Notes under the pieces: model-generated
Told to the model about the DNA's origin: nothing
Databases searched by the model: none
Seen by the model: the letters and a program-made list of their open reading frames with translations, nothing else
Position numbers and translations under genes: made by a program
Assembly (NCBI GenBank): GCA_022711465.1
Contig: JAKLEZ010000014.1
Span: forward strand, 104,585 to 168,584
Direction: 5' to 3'
Length of the DNA stretch: 64,000 bases
Source: Planctomycetota bacterium
Lineage (GTDB): Bacteria > Planctomycetota > Phycisphaerae > UBA1845 > PWPN01
Shown here: piece after piece, positions 7,365-16,547 of the stretch
Position numbering within the stretch: the stretch's first letter is position 1
Layout of the letters: each line of letters opens with the position of its first letter

Positions 7365-9956
7365 ATGGTCACCACCATCTCGGCCGCCACGACGCCAATC
7401 GTCCTCGTGGCATTCGCGACCACCGGCGCCGCCGACCCTCTCATCCTCGAAAACCAGAAGGTCGCCCTGCGATTCGATTCGTCAACCGGAGCGTGGATCG
7501 GCTGGGTCGACAAGCAGTCCGGCGACGAGTTGGTCGTCGCTCCCGCCGCCAGCGTGCCGGAAGGACTGGCCACCCCCCAACTCGATGCCGCCGCCCTGGA
7601 TGCGGCAGTCAAGGCCGGCCGCGCTATCTCGCTGGAAGGCACTTGGCGGTTCGCACCCGAACCGGAGAAGACCGACGCCGGCAAACCCGCCGCCCCCGAC
7701 TTCGACGACCAGGCGTGGGAAACAACACCCGTCCCCAGCCGCGATGACACCGGCGACCGGCGGCTCAAGGACCGCGTGGGCAACTTCTGGTACCGAACCA
7801 CGGTCACACCACCGGCGGCATGGCATGACCGCGACCTGGTCCTGGTCATCGGAGCCTTGGATGACTTCGACACCACCTACTTCAACGGAAAGCAGATCGG
7901 AGCCGTCGGCCAGGAGACACCCCACCACTGGGAAACACCCCGGCACTACACCGTGCCCGCCGGCCTCGTTCAGCCTGGACGGCCAAACACGCTGGCCATT
8001 CGCGTCCACAACGGCGCCTTCTCCGGAGGAATCGCGGGGCCGGTACGCCTCGGGCCGGCGGCGGATATGCCCGCGCCCGCAACGGCCTCGCTGATCGACC
8101 ATCAGGCGTCCGACAACCCCCCCACGCTGATCCTGACCATGCGCCTCAACCCCTTCCAGGTCCAGACCACCTACACGCTCGAACAAGGCCCCTGTGCCGT
8201 CTCCCGCCGCTTCAAGATCCAGAACACATCCGCCAGCCCGCGAGTCGTGCGCGCCCTCGCCTGCCCTCTCCCATCGCTGTGCCCCGGACCGAGAACCGCC
8301 GCCATCGCACCCGACTCGCTTCCCGTCGGCGATCAGCCGGTCCAGAACTTAAACACCGGCCAGGTCATCCGCCCATCTTCCCAGGACGGCCTGGTCTACC
8401 TGTGGAGCCCCTCGGCTAGCCGTGGATGGGGAACGTGGTTCTGTTCCGAGGACGAGTATGCTCCCGCCACCATCGCCCCCGCCGCGAACGGCGCACGCGT
8501 CAGCCACTCGCCGGGCACACTCGCCCGATTGGCACCGAAAGAACAACTCCAGCTCGGCACTCAGTACGCCTGGCTGACCCACGGCTCTCGCGACGACATC
8601 CTTCGCTCTGTGCAGGCCATCTTCCGTATCGTCCATCTCCAAGCCCCAGAAAACGGTATCGAGCAGCTCCGCGAACGCATCCTCTACTGCGGCCACCCCG
8701 GTGGAATGCCCGAGCAAGGCTACCGCGGCTTCGGCGGATTCAAGGCCCTCCAAGCCTACGTCCCCACCCTGCAGAAAATGGGCGTCGATCTCCTCTGGCT
8801 CCTGCCCGTCTTCGAACACGGCGATGGCCAGAAATGGAATCTCTACTCGCCCTTCGATCACTTCCAGATCAGTCCGCTCTACGGCACGCCGCAAGAGCTG
8901 AAACAACTCTCCGCAACCGCCCGATCCGCAGGCATCCATCTGATGTTTGACCTCGTTCCGCATGGACCACCCGATCACACACCTCTGGCCAAAACCCGTC
9001 CGGAGTGGGTCTGCCTCGACGAGGCCGGCAAGCCAACCTACGTCTGGGGCCAACTGGCCTTCGACAACGCCAACCCCGGCTGGCAAGAGTACATGGGAAA
9101 AGCCGCCCAGCACCACGCCCGCGAGTTCGGCGTGGTCGGTGCCCGCGTCGATGTGGCCGCCGGCAGCCCGCCCAACTGGAATCCCAAAACCGGCTACCGG
9201 CCCAGCTACTCCACACTCGGCGGCGGCCTCGGCATGAACCGGGCCATCCGCGAGAGCTTCCTCCGCGTGCATGGAAAAGCCCTCCTCCTGCCAGAGGAGT
9301 ACACCGGGGCCCGTATCTTCTACCGCGATGCCGACCTGACTTACGATGCCCAGCTCTTCTTCCTGTTCGTCGACCTCCATGCCAGGAAGGCCTCGCCCCG
9401 CGAGTGGGCCGCGAGTCTCCGCGACTTCCTCCACGACCAAGCCCTCACCCTCCCCCCCGGCGCAGTCAAGATGCGCTGGACGGCCAACCACGACACCGTC
9501 TCGTGGACCTTCCAGAAACAGCGAACCCGCGATGTCTACGGCCTCGAAAGAGCCCGCAGCCTGCTCGCCTTGTGCTGCCTCATCGACGGCGTACCCATGA
9601 TCTACCAGGGCGAGGAAAACCCGACCCTCTACGGCGGCAAGGGCGAGCCAATCGTCGACTACCTCGGTAAACTCATCGCCTGCCGCAAACGACTGCCGGC
9701 CGTCTCGCGAGGCCCGGCCGACTACCAGGCCGTCCACGCCGGCGAAACCGTCTTCGCCTGCCTCCGCGGACAAGGAGGCGACTGCGCGATCGTCCTGGTC
9801 AGCCTGGATCCCGCCTCAACCACCAGCACCCTGACCTTGCCCTCGGCTTTGGCGGCAACAACAGAATGGAAGGATGAGCTGACCGGAGAGACAATGCCCG
9901 CCGCGAGCGTGCGCATGGCCGGCCATCAGGTCCGCGTGCTGACGCCCGGGCACTGA
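7365..9956 (+). CDS. Exported GH13 alpha-amylase-family enzyme with N-terminal sugar-binding jelly roll
   Basis: The 863-residue protein has an N-terminal signal peptide (about 22 residues). A beta-sandwich start (residues 25-55) is interrupted by a GH2-type jelly roll (about 75-235; WRFAPEPE, FWYRTTVTPP, YFNGKQIGAVG). Beta-sandwich sequence follows (about 245-400), and then a GH13 barrel (about 425-780). All four GH13 regions are present: FDLVPHG (D529, H533), GARVDVAA (nucleophile D596), LLPEEYTG (acid/base E644 or E645) and NHDT (D710). An all-beta C-terminal domain ends the protein. It should hydrolyse or rearrange alpha-glucans outside the cytoplasm. It is immediately followed by a pullulanase, which supports a starch or glycogen role. 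Exact specificity is not readable. Confidence 0.85.
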   Translation: MVTTISAATTPIVLVAFATTGAADPLILENQKVALRFDSSTGAWIGWVDKQSGDELVVAPAASVPEGLATPQLDAAALDAAVKAGRAISLEGTWRFAPEPEKTDAGKPAAPDFDDQAWETTPVPSRDDTGDRRLKDRVGNFWYRTTVTPPAAWHDRDLVLVIGALDDFDTTYFNGKQIGAVGQETPHHWETPRHYTVPAGLVQPGRPNTLAIRVHNGAFSGGIAGPVRLGPAADMPAPATASLIDHQASDNPPTLILTMRLNPFQVQTTYTLEQGPCAVSRRFKIQNTSASPRVVRALACPLPSLCPGPRTAAIAPDSLPVGDQPVQNLNTGQVIRPSSQDGLVYLWSPSASRGWGTWFCSEDEYAPATIAPAANGARVSHSPGTLARLAPKEQLQLGTQYAWLTHGSRDDILRSVQAIFRIVHLQAPENGIEQLRERILYCGHPGGMPEQGYRGFGGFKALQAYVPTLQKMGVDLLWLLPVFEHGDGQKWNLYSPFDHFQISPLYGTPQELKQLSATARSAGIHLMFDLVPHGPPDHTPLAKTRPEWVCLDEAGKPTYVWGQLAFDNANPGWQEYMGKAAQHHAREFGVVGARVDVAAGSPPNWNPKTGYRPSYSTLGGGLGMNRAIRESFLRVHGKALLLPEEYTGARIFYRDADLTYDAQLFFLFVDLHARKASPREWAASLRDFLHDQALTLPPGAVKMRWTANHDTVSWTFQKQRTRDVYGLERARSLLALCCLIDGVPMIYQGEENPTLYGGKGEPIVDYLGKLIACRKRLPAVSRGPADYQAVHAGETVFACLRGQGGDCAIVLVSLDPASTTSTLTLPSALAATTEWKDELTGETMPAASVRMAGHQVRVLTPGH

Positions 9957-10008
9957 TCCTCGATTCGCGTTCCGCGGGCGTGCATCCGCCCAGGCCGGCA
10001 GACGTCTC

Positions 10009-11985
10009 GTGTCGGAGAAGACCGTGACAACCATGGGCCCCTCCAAGTCCGTACACAACAGGCGACTCGCCCGAATCCGACTGCGCAACAGCCGTATCCT
10101 GCGGAAACGCCGGTTCGCCGCCCCCTACGCTCAACTCGGCGCCGCCTACTCCCCAGCGGCCACCACCTTCCGACTGTTCGCACCCACCGCTCGACAGGTG
10201 AAGCTCGTCGTCGCCAACGCACCCCAAAGCGATCAGCAACTTGGCGAGCACGATATGGCCGCCGATCACCACGGCCTGTGGGAAACCCGAATCATGGGCG
10301 ATCTCGCCGGCCGATACTACGCCTACAAGCTCAGCGGCCCCGGTCTCGATCCCCGTCGCGAGGTCACAGATCTCTACGCGGTCTGCGCTCAGACCGGCCA
10401 GACCCGGGCGATGATCATCGATCTGGTCAAGACCGATCCACCCGGCTTTCGCGACCATCTCTACCACCGCCCATCACCACCCGCTAACGTGGTGATCTGG
10501 GAAGTACACGTCCGCGACTTCAGCATCGCGGCCAGCTCCGGAGCAGCACATCCTGGCAAGTACCTCGCCTTCACCGAACTCGGTATCCACCTCCTCGGTC
10601 ATCCGGAAGTCAGCACCGGAATCGACCATCTCCGCGAACTGGGCGTTACCCACGTGCAGCTGCTGCCCGTCCAGGCGTTCGATAAACGCAACATCCAAGA
10701 CGCCAACACCTACAACTGGGGCTACATGCCCGTACACTTCAACTCTCCGGACGCCTGGTTCGCAAGCTCGTCAGACGGGCCTGCATGCGTCACCGAGCTC
10801 AAGGCCGCCATCCATGCCCTCCATCAGGCGGGCATCGGCGTCATCCTCGACGTGGTCTACAACCACACCTCCCCCCTGGCGGCCTTCGAAGCCCACGTGC
10901 CCGGATACTACTACCGCCTCGATGGCCGCGGCCGGTTCGGCAACGGCTCCGGTTGCGGCAACGAGTTCCAAACCGAGAACCCCATGGCCCGCAAGTTCAT
11001 CCTCGACTCGCTCAAGTTCTGGGTGCGGGAGTACCAGGTGGACGGATTCCGCTTCGACATGATGGGCCTCATCGACTTCGAAACCATGCGAACAATCCGA
11101 GACGAGCTGTGCAAGATCGATCCGGGCATCCTGATTCACGGTGAGCCCTGGACCGCCGCCCGCACCCGATTACGCAACCAGTCCGACAAGACCCGCATGC
11201 CCGGAACCGGCATCGCCGCGTTCAACGATGAGTTTCGAGATGCGATCAAGGGCGACCGGGAGGGAATCGTCCCCGGCTTCGTCCAGACCGGCGTCTACGC
11301 CGCGCGAATACGACGCGGCCTGGCCGGTGTCGCCGAGCACTGGCCCGCAAGCCCCCTCGACACACTCAATTACTTCGAATGCCACGACAACCTCACCGCC
11401 TGGGATAAGCTCCTGGTCAGCACGCCGGGCGCATCCGTCGCCACCCGTGAACGCATGATGCGCTTCGCTGCCTTGATCCTGCTCTGTTCGCAGGGCCGCA
11501 TCCTCCTCCACGCCGGCCAGGAGTTCTGCCGGACCAAGCAGGGTTGCACCAACAGCTACAACAAGCCCGACAGCATCAATCAGCTCGATTGGACGGCCAA
11601 GCTCAACCATCGCTCCGTATTCGGCTATCTCAAGGGACTCATCGCTTTCCGTAAGAACCACCCCGCCCTGCGACTCGCCGACGCCGCCGAAGTCCGCAAG
11701 CGGGTCTCGTTTCCAGAGAGCCCTTCTGTTCGCTCCGTCGTCTGCCGCATCAACGGCCGCGAACTGCCCGGCGAGCCGGCAGATTCCATTCTCGTCCTGC
11801 TCAACGGCGCCGGAATGGACACCACCTTCAAGCTCCCCACCGGCCCCTGGTCCCTGTTCGCCGATGCAAATCTGGCCGGCATGTGGCCACTGAGGCACAT
11901 CACCGACCGGATCCTGCTTCCCGGCCACTCCGGAGCACTGCTGATCCAGTCGGGGCCGGCACTCGAATCCGTGCCCGGCCAATGA
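10009..11985 (+). CDS. pulA: Type I pullulanase / glycogen-debranching GH13 enzyme
   Basis: The 658-residue protein has an N-terminal CBM48 module (about 35-130; YSPAATTFRLFAPTA) and a GH13 catalytic domain with the pullulanase signature YNWGYMPVHFNSPDAW. It also has region I GVILDVVYNHT, region II VDGFRFDMMGL (nucleophile Asp), region III IHGEPWTA (acid/base Glu) and region IV YFECHDNL. It cleaves alpha-1,6 branches. No signal peptide is apparent, so it probably acts in the cytoplasm, unlike the exported GH13 53 bases upstream. Start choice is uncertain: GTG 10009 is the longest, and ATG 10033 (preceded at distance by GGAGAAG) is a good alternative. Confidence 0.9.
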   Translation: MSEKTVTTMGPSKSVHNRRLARIRLRNSRILRKRRFAAPYAQLGAAYSPAATTFRLFAPTARQVKLVVANAPQSDQQLGEHDMAADHHGLWETRIMGDLAGRYYAYKLSGPGLDPRREVTDLYAVCAQTGQTRAMIIDLVKTDPPGFRDHLYHRPSPPANVVIWEVHVRDFSIAASSGAAHPGKYLAFTELGIHLLGHPEVSTGIDHLRELGVTHVQLLPVQAFDKRNIQDANTYNWGYMPVHFNSPDAWFASSSDGPACVTELKAAIHALHQAGIGVILDVVYNHTSPLAAFEAHVPGYYYRLDGRGRFGNGSGCGNEFQTENPMARKFILDSLKFWVREYQVDGFRFDMMGLIDFETMRTIRDELCKIDPGILIHGEPWTAARTRLRNQSDKTRMPGTGIAAFNDEFRDAIKGDREGIVPGFVQTGVYAARIRRGLAGVAEHWPASPLDTLNYFECHDNLTAWDKLLVSTPGASVATRERMMRFAALILLCSQGRILLHAGQEFCRTKQGCTNSYNKPDSINQLDWTAKLNHRSVFGYLKGLIAFRKNHPALRLADAAEVRKRVSFPESPSVRSVVCRINGRELPGEPADSILVLLNGAGMDTTFKLPTGPWSLFADANLAGMWPLRHITDRILLPGHSGALLIQSGPALESVPGQ

Positions 11986-12227
11986 CGCGCCACAAGAAAT
12001 GACAGCCCTATCCTCGTATTCGATCGGTACGACAACTCGCTGCTTGGCCGGAATATCCCCCAGGAATGGCTCCCGCATCAGACACTTCCCGCAGATCGGC
12101 TCCAGTAGTCCGCGACCCTTGATGAGATGCCCCTCAATCGCCGCACCGATCAGCTGGCCGCTCCAGGCACCGGCGGATGGTGTGAGTACCGAGCCGTTGC
12201 TTCACCTGTGGGCCCTGGAACGCAAGG

Positions 12228-14399
12228 TCAGGGTATCCGCTGCACGTCGCGATCGCTTGCGACCGGATCGCTCCGGCCCGTACCCCGTTCGGCTCCCTCG
12301 ACGGCCGTCTCGTATCGCACGCCTTCCGGGACCGGGACGGGAACTTGGACGGTCGTGCCGTGGTTGCCGGCCGTGCGGGTGAGCGAGTCAACCGCGACGA
12401 AGGCCGTGTAGGCGGACATCAGACCGTATTCGAGGGCCAGGGACCTGATCTGGTCAATCCGCGTCTTCGCGGGCTCGCTCGTCGCCCAGTCGGAGAGGTC
12501 GGCAATCTTCATTCGCGCCCAGACCGCGGCCAGGGCCGGGTGGCGGGCAGAGGCCTCACCAAGGTGCGTGGGTACGGTGATGTCACGGCTCTCGCCGCCA
12601 ACCTGGCCGGTGATCCGTACGTTCGGGCCGCCCGCGCCGGTGAACCGGCCCGTGACGACCACCGGTCGGCCCACGAAAAGGTCGGGAACTTGCTCCGGAT
12701 AGACGTCGGTTACGCGCAGCTCCCCCCAGTCGATCTGCAGATCGGTCATGGCGGGATGACTGATCCGCTCGAAAAAAGCATCCATGACCCGGCTGGCCGA
12801 GTCCTTGAGGCTCAGGTAGGCCACCGCCCCGCGGCCTACCTTGGCCATGCCTTCCATGAAGTAGCGGTTGGGCGCTTCGCCCACGCCAAAGCTGAAAATA
12901 CGCGACGCGCCCAGCCGCTTGTGCGTCTCGGCGATGATCTCCGCCTCGTTGCCAATGAAGCCGTCGGTCATCAGACAGACAAAACGGAGACGACCCGGAT
13001 CGTGAGGGAAGTCGAGGGCCGCCTTGACGCCCTCGATCACCATCGTGCCACCTTCGCCTTCCAGGCCTCGCAGATACCTTAATCCGCGAGCGACGTTGGC
13101 GGGCGTGGCTTCAAGCGGCTTCGGGCCCAGGGCGGAGGCGTTGTTCGAGAAGCGGATCATCTGGAAGCTGTCACCCGGCTCCATGCGGTGCAGGGCCCGC
13201 TCGATCGCGTTCTTGACCTGGGCGATGGGCTGGCCGTTCATGCTGCCCGAGCAGTCCAGCACGAAGATCATCTCCATTGGCTTGCGTTTGAGTGCCGCGA
13301 GCTGCTCGGGCGGATAAACCATCAGCGTGAAGAACCCGCCGCGCTGATCCTGGTGGGTGAGCATGGCGGACTTGACCGTGCCGCCCGCCACCCGGTAGCG
13401 GAGAACGAAGTCCTTGTTGGGAATCGCGTCAAGATTGCTCAGCGCCACGGTCGCCTTCTCGGGGCCGCCCCTGTGGACAGCAACGACGTGGCTGAGGCAC
13501 TCGATCTGCTCAATGGCGACGCCGGCATCGATCTCGACGCAGACGGCAATGTCGTGCCCGCTGCGCTCGCCGGGCTTGAGGTACGTCACCTCCGTGCGCT
13601 GGCCCGAACGGCCCGGCTGGCCTCGCGGGGCGGAACCGACACCGTCCGTGCTGCCGGGCGGATTGAACCGCGGACCGACAACCATCGGGAAAACAAACTC
13701 GTAGCCGCCGTCGAGATAGGCCAGGGTGTTAAAGTAACGGATGTTGATGTCGATGGCTTTGCCCGCCTCAATGTTGGCCACCTTCTGAGTGAAGACGTTG
13801 GGCCGCTCCTGGGTGAGCAGCGACGCAACGTAGCCCTGATCGCGGGCCTCTCGGTAGATCTGCTCGGCTTCCTTGCGGTCACGGATGATGCCGCGAATCT
13901 TGCGCTGACCCACCGTCATGACGAACTCGTTGACCGCGGCGTTGTGCGGGAGCGGGAAAACGTAAACGGCTTCAATCTTGCCCTCGTGAGGGTTGTGGTA
14001 CTGCTGCGTCACGTCCACCGTGGCGATGTAGCCGCTGATGGCCGCCTTGACATCGGTGTGCTTCAGCGGCAGGGGGATCTCCTTGTCACCCGGCATCTTG
14101 GCCATCAGCGCGCCAGTGCCGGGCTGACCCTCGGCCGCCTCGATGACAGACTCCTCGGGCCGCTGAATGACCCAGAGCTCCTCCTCGGGAGAGGGCAGCG
14201 AGCCGGGCGGGGCTTCAGGAATCCCCGCCGCCCCCTTCGCCGAGTGACTCCTCGGCGATCCCTTGAGGACCTGAACCGGCAATCCCACCGCAGCGCCAAA
14301 CCGCGGCCCTTCCGAACACCCCCCGCCGCTCAGCACCAGACTGAACGAACCACACGCCAGGAGGAGAAACAGCCATTCGATCCTTCGGGTCCCTTTCAT
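12228..14399 (-). CDS. VIT and von Willebrand A domain lipoprotein
   Basis: The 723-residue protein has an N-terminal hydrophobic signal (LFLLLACGSFSLVLSGGGC) whose Cys could be lipidated, though the lipobox is weak. A VIT domain (about 95-250) follows (ISGYIATVDVTQQYHNP, YVFPLPHNAAVNEFVM). Then comes a vWA domain (about 370-550) with an intact MIDAS DxSxS (FVLDCSGSMNG) and the later Thr and Asp positions (LMTDGFIGNE). Such proteins bind metal-dependent ligands at the cell surface. ATG 14399 is chosen because GAGGAG sits seven bases upstream. It is the last gene of a minus-strand run sigma factor / dockerin membrane protein / cohesin-like protein, with 60 bases to the preceding gene. Confidence 0.9.
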   Translation of the reverse strand: MKGTRRIEWLFLLLACGSFSLVLSGGGCSEGPRFGAAVGLPVQVLKGSPRSHSAKGAAGIPEAPPGSLPSPEEELWVIQRPEESVIEAAEGQPGTGALMAKMPGDKEIPLPLKHTDVKAAISGYIATVDVTQQYHNPHEGKIEAVYVFPLPHNAAVNEFVMTVGQRKIRGIIRDRKEAEQIYREARDQGYVASLLTQERPNVFTQKVANIEAGKAIDINIRYFNTLAYLDGGYEFVFPMVVGPRFNPPGSTDGVGSAPRGQPGRSGQRTEVTYLKPGERSGHDIAVCVEIDAGVAIEQIECLSHVVAVHRGGPEKATVALSNLDAIPNKDFVLRYRVAGGTVKSAMLTHQDQRGGFFTLMVYPPEQLAALKRKPMEMIFVLDCSGSMNGQPIAQVKNAIERALHRMEPGDSFQMIRFSNNASALGPKPLEATPANVARGLRYLRGLEGEGGTMVIEGVKAALDFPHDPGRLRFVCLMTDGFIGNEAEIIAETHKRLGASRIFSFGVGEAPNRYFMEGMAKVGRGAVAYLSLKDSASRVMDAFFERISHPAMTDLQIDWGELRVTDVYPEQVPDLFVGRPVVVTGRFTGAGGPNVRITGQVGGESRDITVPTHLGEASARHPALAAVWARMKIADLSDWATSEPAKTRIDQIRSLALEYGLMSAYTAFVAVDSLTRTAGNHGTTVQVPVPVPEGVRYETAVEGAERGTGRSDPVASDRDVQRIP

Positions 14400-14459
14400 C
14401 CACATACTCCTCGTACCGCGATTGAACCCACCTTCTCGGTGTTCCGACATCTCGACATC

Positions 14460-15086
14460 TCAGTCCAACGACCGCCCTCCGGCCGGGCCGGTACTCGTTG
14501 AGCTCGGTACCCGCTCCTCCACGCCCACCAGGGGCGACAGAGACTTGCCTTCAGGATCCCCAGCGGTCTGCAGCCTGACCTCGTATCGCGGCCGGCCGCC
14601 ACCACTGACCTGAACGTGAATCGTGGCCATCCTCGTGCGCCCGCTGGGCAGATCCTTCCCCGTGCTGAACGCGGCCAGAATGACCCGATGATTCATCAGG
14701 GCCGCGGGATCGTAATACGGCGGCTCGCTGAACGCCGCATGCTCGCCACCCTCGATTCCGACGATCTTCACCACACCCGACTCGGCCATCAGCTCCACCT
14801 GGTAGGCCGCTAACCGCTGACCCCGTGAATCGATGTACACATCAACCGCCTCAAAGCGGAACACCGGTTGTGTTCTTAGGTCAGCGATGGCCTGAGCATC
14901 AGTCGTCATCGTTGGGTTCGTTTGGCCAAACAGCACCTGCCACCATCCCGCCCGCACGCCTTGGCTGACCCCTGGACGGCTGACCGCTGACCACTGACCG
15001 CTGACCGCTCCCATTGGCTTCGTTTCGCCAGAAAAAGTGAGGCCCAGCATCGCCAACGTCAATATCGCCAAGTTCATGTTGCTCAT
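14460..15086 (-). CDS. Exported cohesin-like protein
   Basis: The 208-residue protein has a signal peptide (MNLAILTLAMLGLTFSGE) and a low-complexity Gly/Ser/Trp/Val stretch from a short tandem repeat. A beta-rich domain (about 65-180) follows with the pattern VDVYIDSRGQRLAAYQVEL, VKIVGIEGGEHAAF, RVILAAFSTG and TRMATIHVQV. Strand order and the AAYQVEL / ILAAFSTG positions are what type I cohesins show; this is by-eye recognition, not a scored match. It follows the dockerin membrane protein by 24 bases and precedes the VIT/vWA gene by 60, so all three are probably one transcript. A cohesin next to a dockerin suggests that the two bind each other outside the membrane (inference). Confidence 0.7.
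   Translation of the reverse strand: MSNMNLAILTLAMLGLTFSGETKPMGAVSGQWSAVSRPGVSQGVRAGWWQVLFGQTNPTMTTDAQAIADLRTQPVFRFEAVDVYIDSRGQRLAAYQVELMAESGVVKIVGIEGGEHAAFSEPPYYDPAALMNHRVILAAFSTGKDLPSGRTRMATIHVQVSGGGRPRYEVRLQTAGDPEGKSLSPLVGVEERVPSSTSTGPAGGRSLD
14980..15009. repeat. Short tandem repeat of a CTGACCG(C/A) unit
   Basis: Four near-identical copies of a 7-8 base unit (CTGACCGC / CTGACCA) lie inside the 5' part of the cohesin-like gene and encode Gly/Gln/Trp/Ser/Val residues. Scattered single copies recur at about 14810-14822 and 16522-16546. Confidence 0.7.
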
Positions 15087-15110
15087 GACTTTATCGCCCA
15101 GCAGGCCTGA

Positions 15111-15593
15111 TCAGTTGGTCAGACGCACCGCCCGGTACGCAACCAGATCCACATCCCCGCGGTCAAGGACACCGTCACGGTTCATGTCCCAGGCCGCCTG
15201 CCCCGGAACACCCCTGTCGATGCCCCTGGCCAACGTGAGAGCATCCAGGATGTCCACCCGCCCGTCGCCATTGACGTCCTCCCGATCAGCCTGGGCGACC
15301 GTCACCAAACGTCCCCCCGGCAACGCGGTCTCCCGCCCCGGACGCTCAATCAGCCCCCCGATCCACAAGATGCCGGCCACACAGGCCGCCGCCGCCCCGA
15401 TCGACACCGCCCGAACCACCCACCGCCTCCGGCGTTGCCCCGCCATCACCCGCCGGGCCGCGACCCGCACATCCTCATCCACCAGCGGCGGCACCCTCGG
15501 CGCCGTCCCAAACAAGCCACGCAGATCACCTGCCAATTCCGGCGGAACTTCGGGGTCCCCGGTATCAAAGCTGGGACCATTCCGGTCGGCCAT
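15111..15593 (-). CDS. One-pass membrane protein with C-terminal dockerin, in anti-sigma position
   Basis: The 160-residue protein has a cytoplasmic N-terminus (1-55; LAGDLRGLFGTAPRVPPLVDE), an Arg-rich stop (RRRR at 54-57) and one membrane helix (about 59-82). Its outside C-terminus is a dockerin type I pair: DVNGDGRVDILDALTLARG (about 106-124) and DMNRDGVLDRGDVDLVAY (about 136-153). Each has the Asp/Asn calcium-loop pattern. It lies 106 bases after an ECF sigma factor, where an anti-sigma factor is usually encoded. It lacks the zinc HxxxCxxC motif of classical anti-sigma domains, so that role is inference. The next gene encodes a cohesin-like protein, the natural partner of a dockerin. Confidence 0.85.
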   Translation of the reverse strand: MADRNGPSFDTGDPEVPPELAGDLRGLFGTAPRVPPLVDEDVRVAARRVMAGQRRRRWVVRAVSIGAAAACVAGILWIGGLIERPGRETALPGGRLVTVAQADREDVNGDGRVDILDALTLARGIDRGVPGQAAWDMNRDGVLDRGDVDLVAYRAVRLTN

Positions 15594-15699
15594 GTCATCG
15601 TCTCCTCATCCTCAAGGGCGCCGAGGTGCCAAAAGGTTCAACCCATCCGCACCCGACGCCAGGTTGCTTGCGAACACACCCATGAACCACGACCATGCG

Positions 15700-16281
15700 T
15701 CAGGCACCAAAGTACCTCCGAGTCCGCGGGTCCGCCCGCAAGGCGGCCAGAGCATGATGCAGCCGCGACTTCACCGTACCCGTCGGTACGGCCTGAACCT
15801 CGCCGATCTCGTGCAGCTCCATGTCGTCCACGAAACGCATAAGTACCGTCTCCCGCTGGGCTTGCGGCAAACCGGAAAGCACCTCAAGCAGGTCCGCACG
15901 AGCCATCGGTCCGGACTCGGAAGCAACGGCCGCCGCCGCGGACATCGCCGCCTCATCCGAAGCAAACCGGCCTCGCTTACGCCGGGCAGCCTGAGCGAGA
16001 TGCTTCACCACCGGGTACAGAAACGTGGTCATGCGGGCGGACAGCCGCAAACCGGGCAACTTGCCCAGGAGGTAAATGAATGTCTCCTGAAGCACATCGA
16101 GCGCGTCGTCAGGATGCCCCGTCCAGCGGTGCGCCAGCCGGGTCACCCAATCACGATAGCGGTAGTAGAGAGCCTCAAAGGCCGCCGAGTCCCCCGCCCG
16201 GGCCGCAATCACAAGGTCCTCGTCGCTCCGCGGGTCTGACTCGGAATGTGGCCGCAAGATCGATTCGCTCCAATGCCGCAC
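15700..16281 (-). CDS. ECF-type RNA polymerase sigma factor
   Basis: Region 2 is clear (EDLVIAARAGDSAAFEALYYRYRDWV then DALDVLQETFIYL, split here by motif), and region 4 is clear (LPQAQRETVLMRFVDDM, then GTVKSRLHHALAALR). That is the layout of extracytoplasmic-function sigma factors. The open frame runs up to 16479, but its first 66 residues look non-coding. GTG 16281 is chosen because it leaves about 20 residues before the conserved domain; ATG 16335 is another option, and neither has a strong ribosome site. It heads the minus-strand run with the dockerin membrane protein, the cohesin-like protein and the VIT/vWA lipoprotein, and probably controls surface functions. Its own promoter could not be located. 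Confidence 0.85.
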   Translation of the reverse strand: MRHWSESILRPHSESDPRSDEDLVIAARAGDSAAFEALYYRYRDWVTRLAHRWTGHPDDALDVLQETFIYLLGKLPGLRLSARMTTFLYPVVKHLAQAARRKRGRFASDEAAMSAAAAVASESGPMARADLLEVLSGLPQAQRETVLMRFVDDMELHEIGEVQAVPTGTVKSRLHHALAALRADPRTRRYFGA

Positions 16282-16547
16282 GCCCGGCCAAACGACACCC
16301 ACACCCCATGCTGAACATGAGGCTCCAATACGCATACCTCGGATCGCGCCCCCGTTCCAGTGGGTAGAGCAAAGGAGAACTGCCGTGCCATTCAACCGGG
16401 CTCCACGACAGATGGGCGCTCCGAACTTCACGCCCAGCACTCGAGACGCTAAGCTGGGCAACGCAAAGGCAGGATTCACGTGACTCCTGCCAAGAACCGA
16501 TTACCCTGAGATGACTACTCGCTGACTGCTGACCGCCAACCGCTACC

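Noticed and set aside
13188..14501. 437-codon plus-strand frame opposite the VIT/vWA gene
   Set aside because: Antisense shadow; VIT and MIDAS motifs are on the minus strand.
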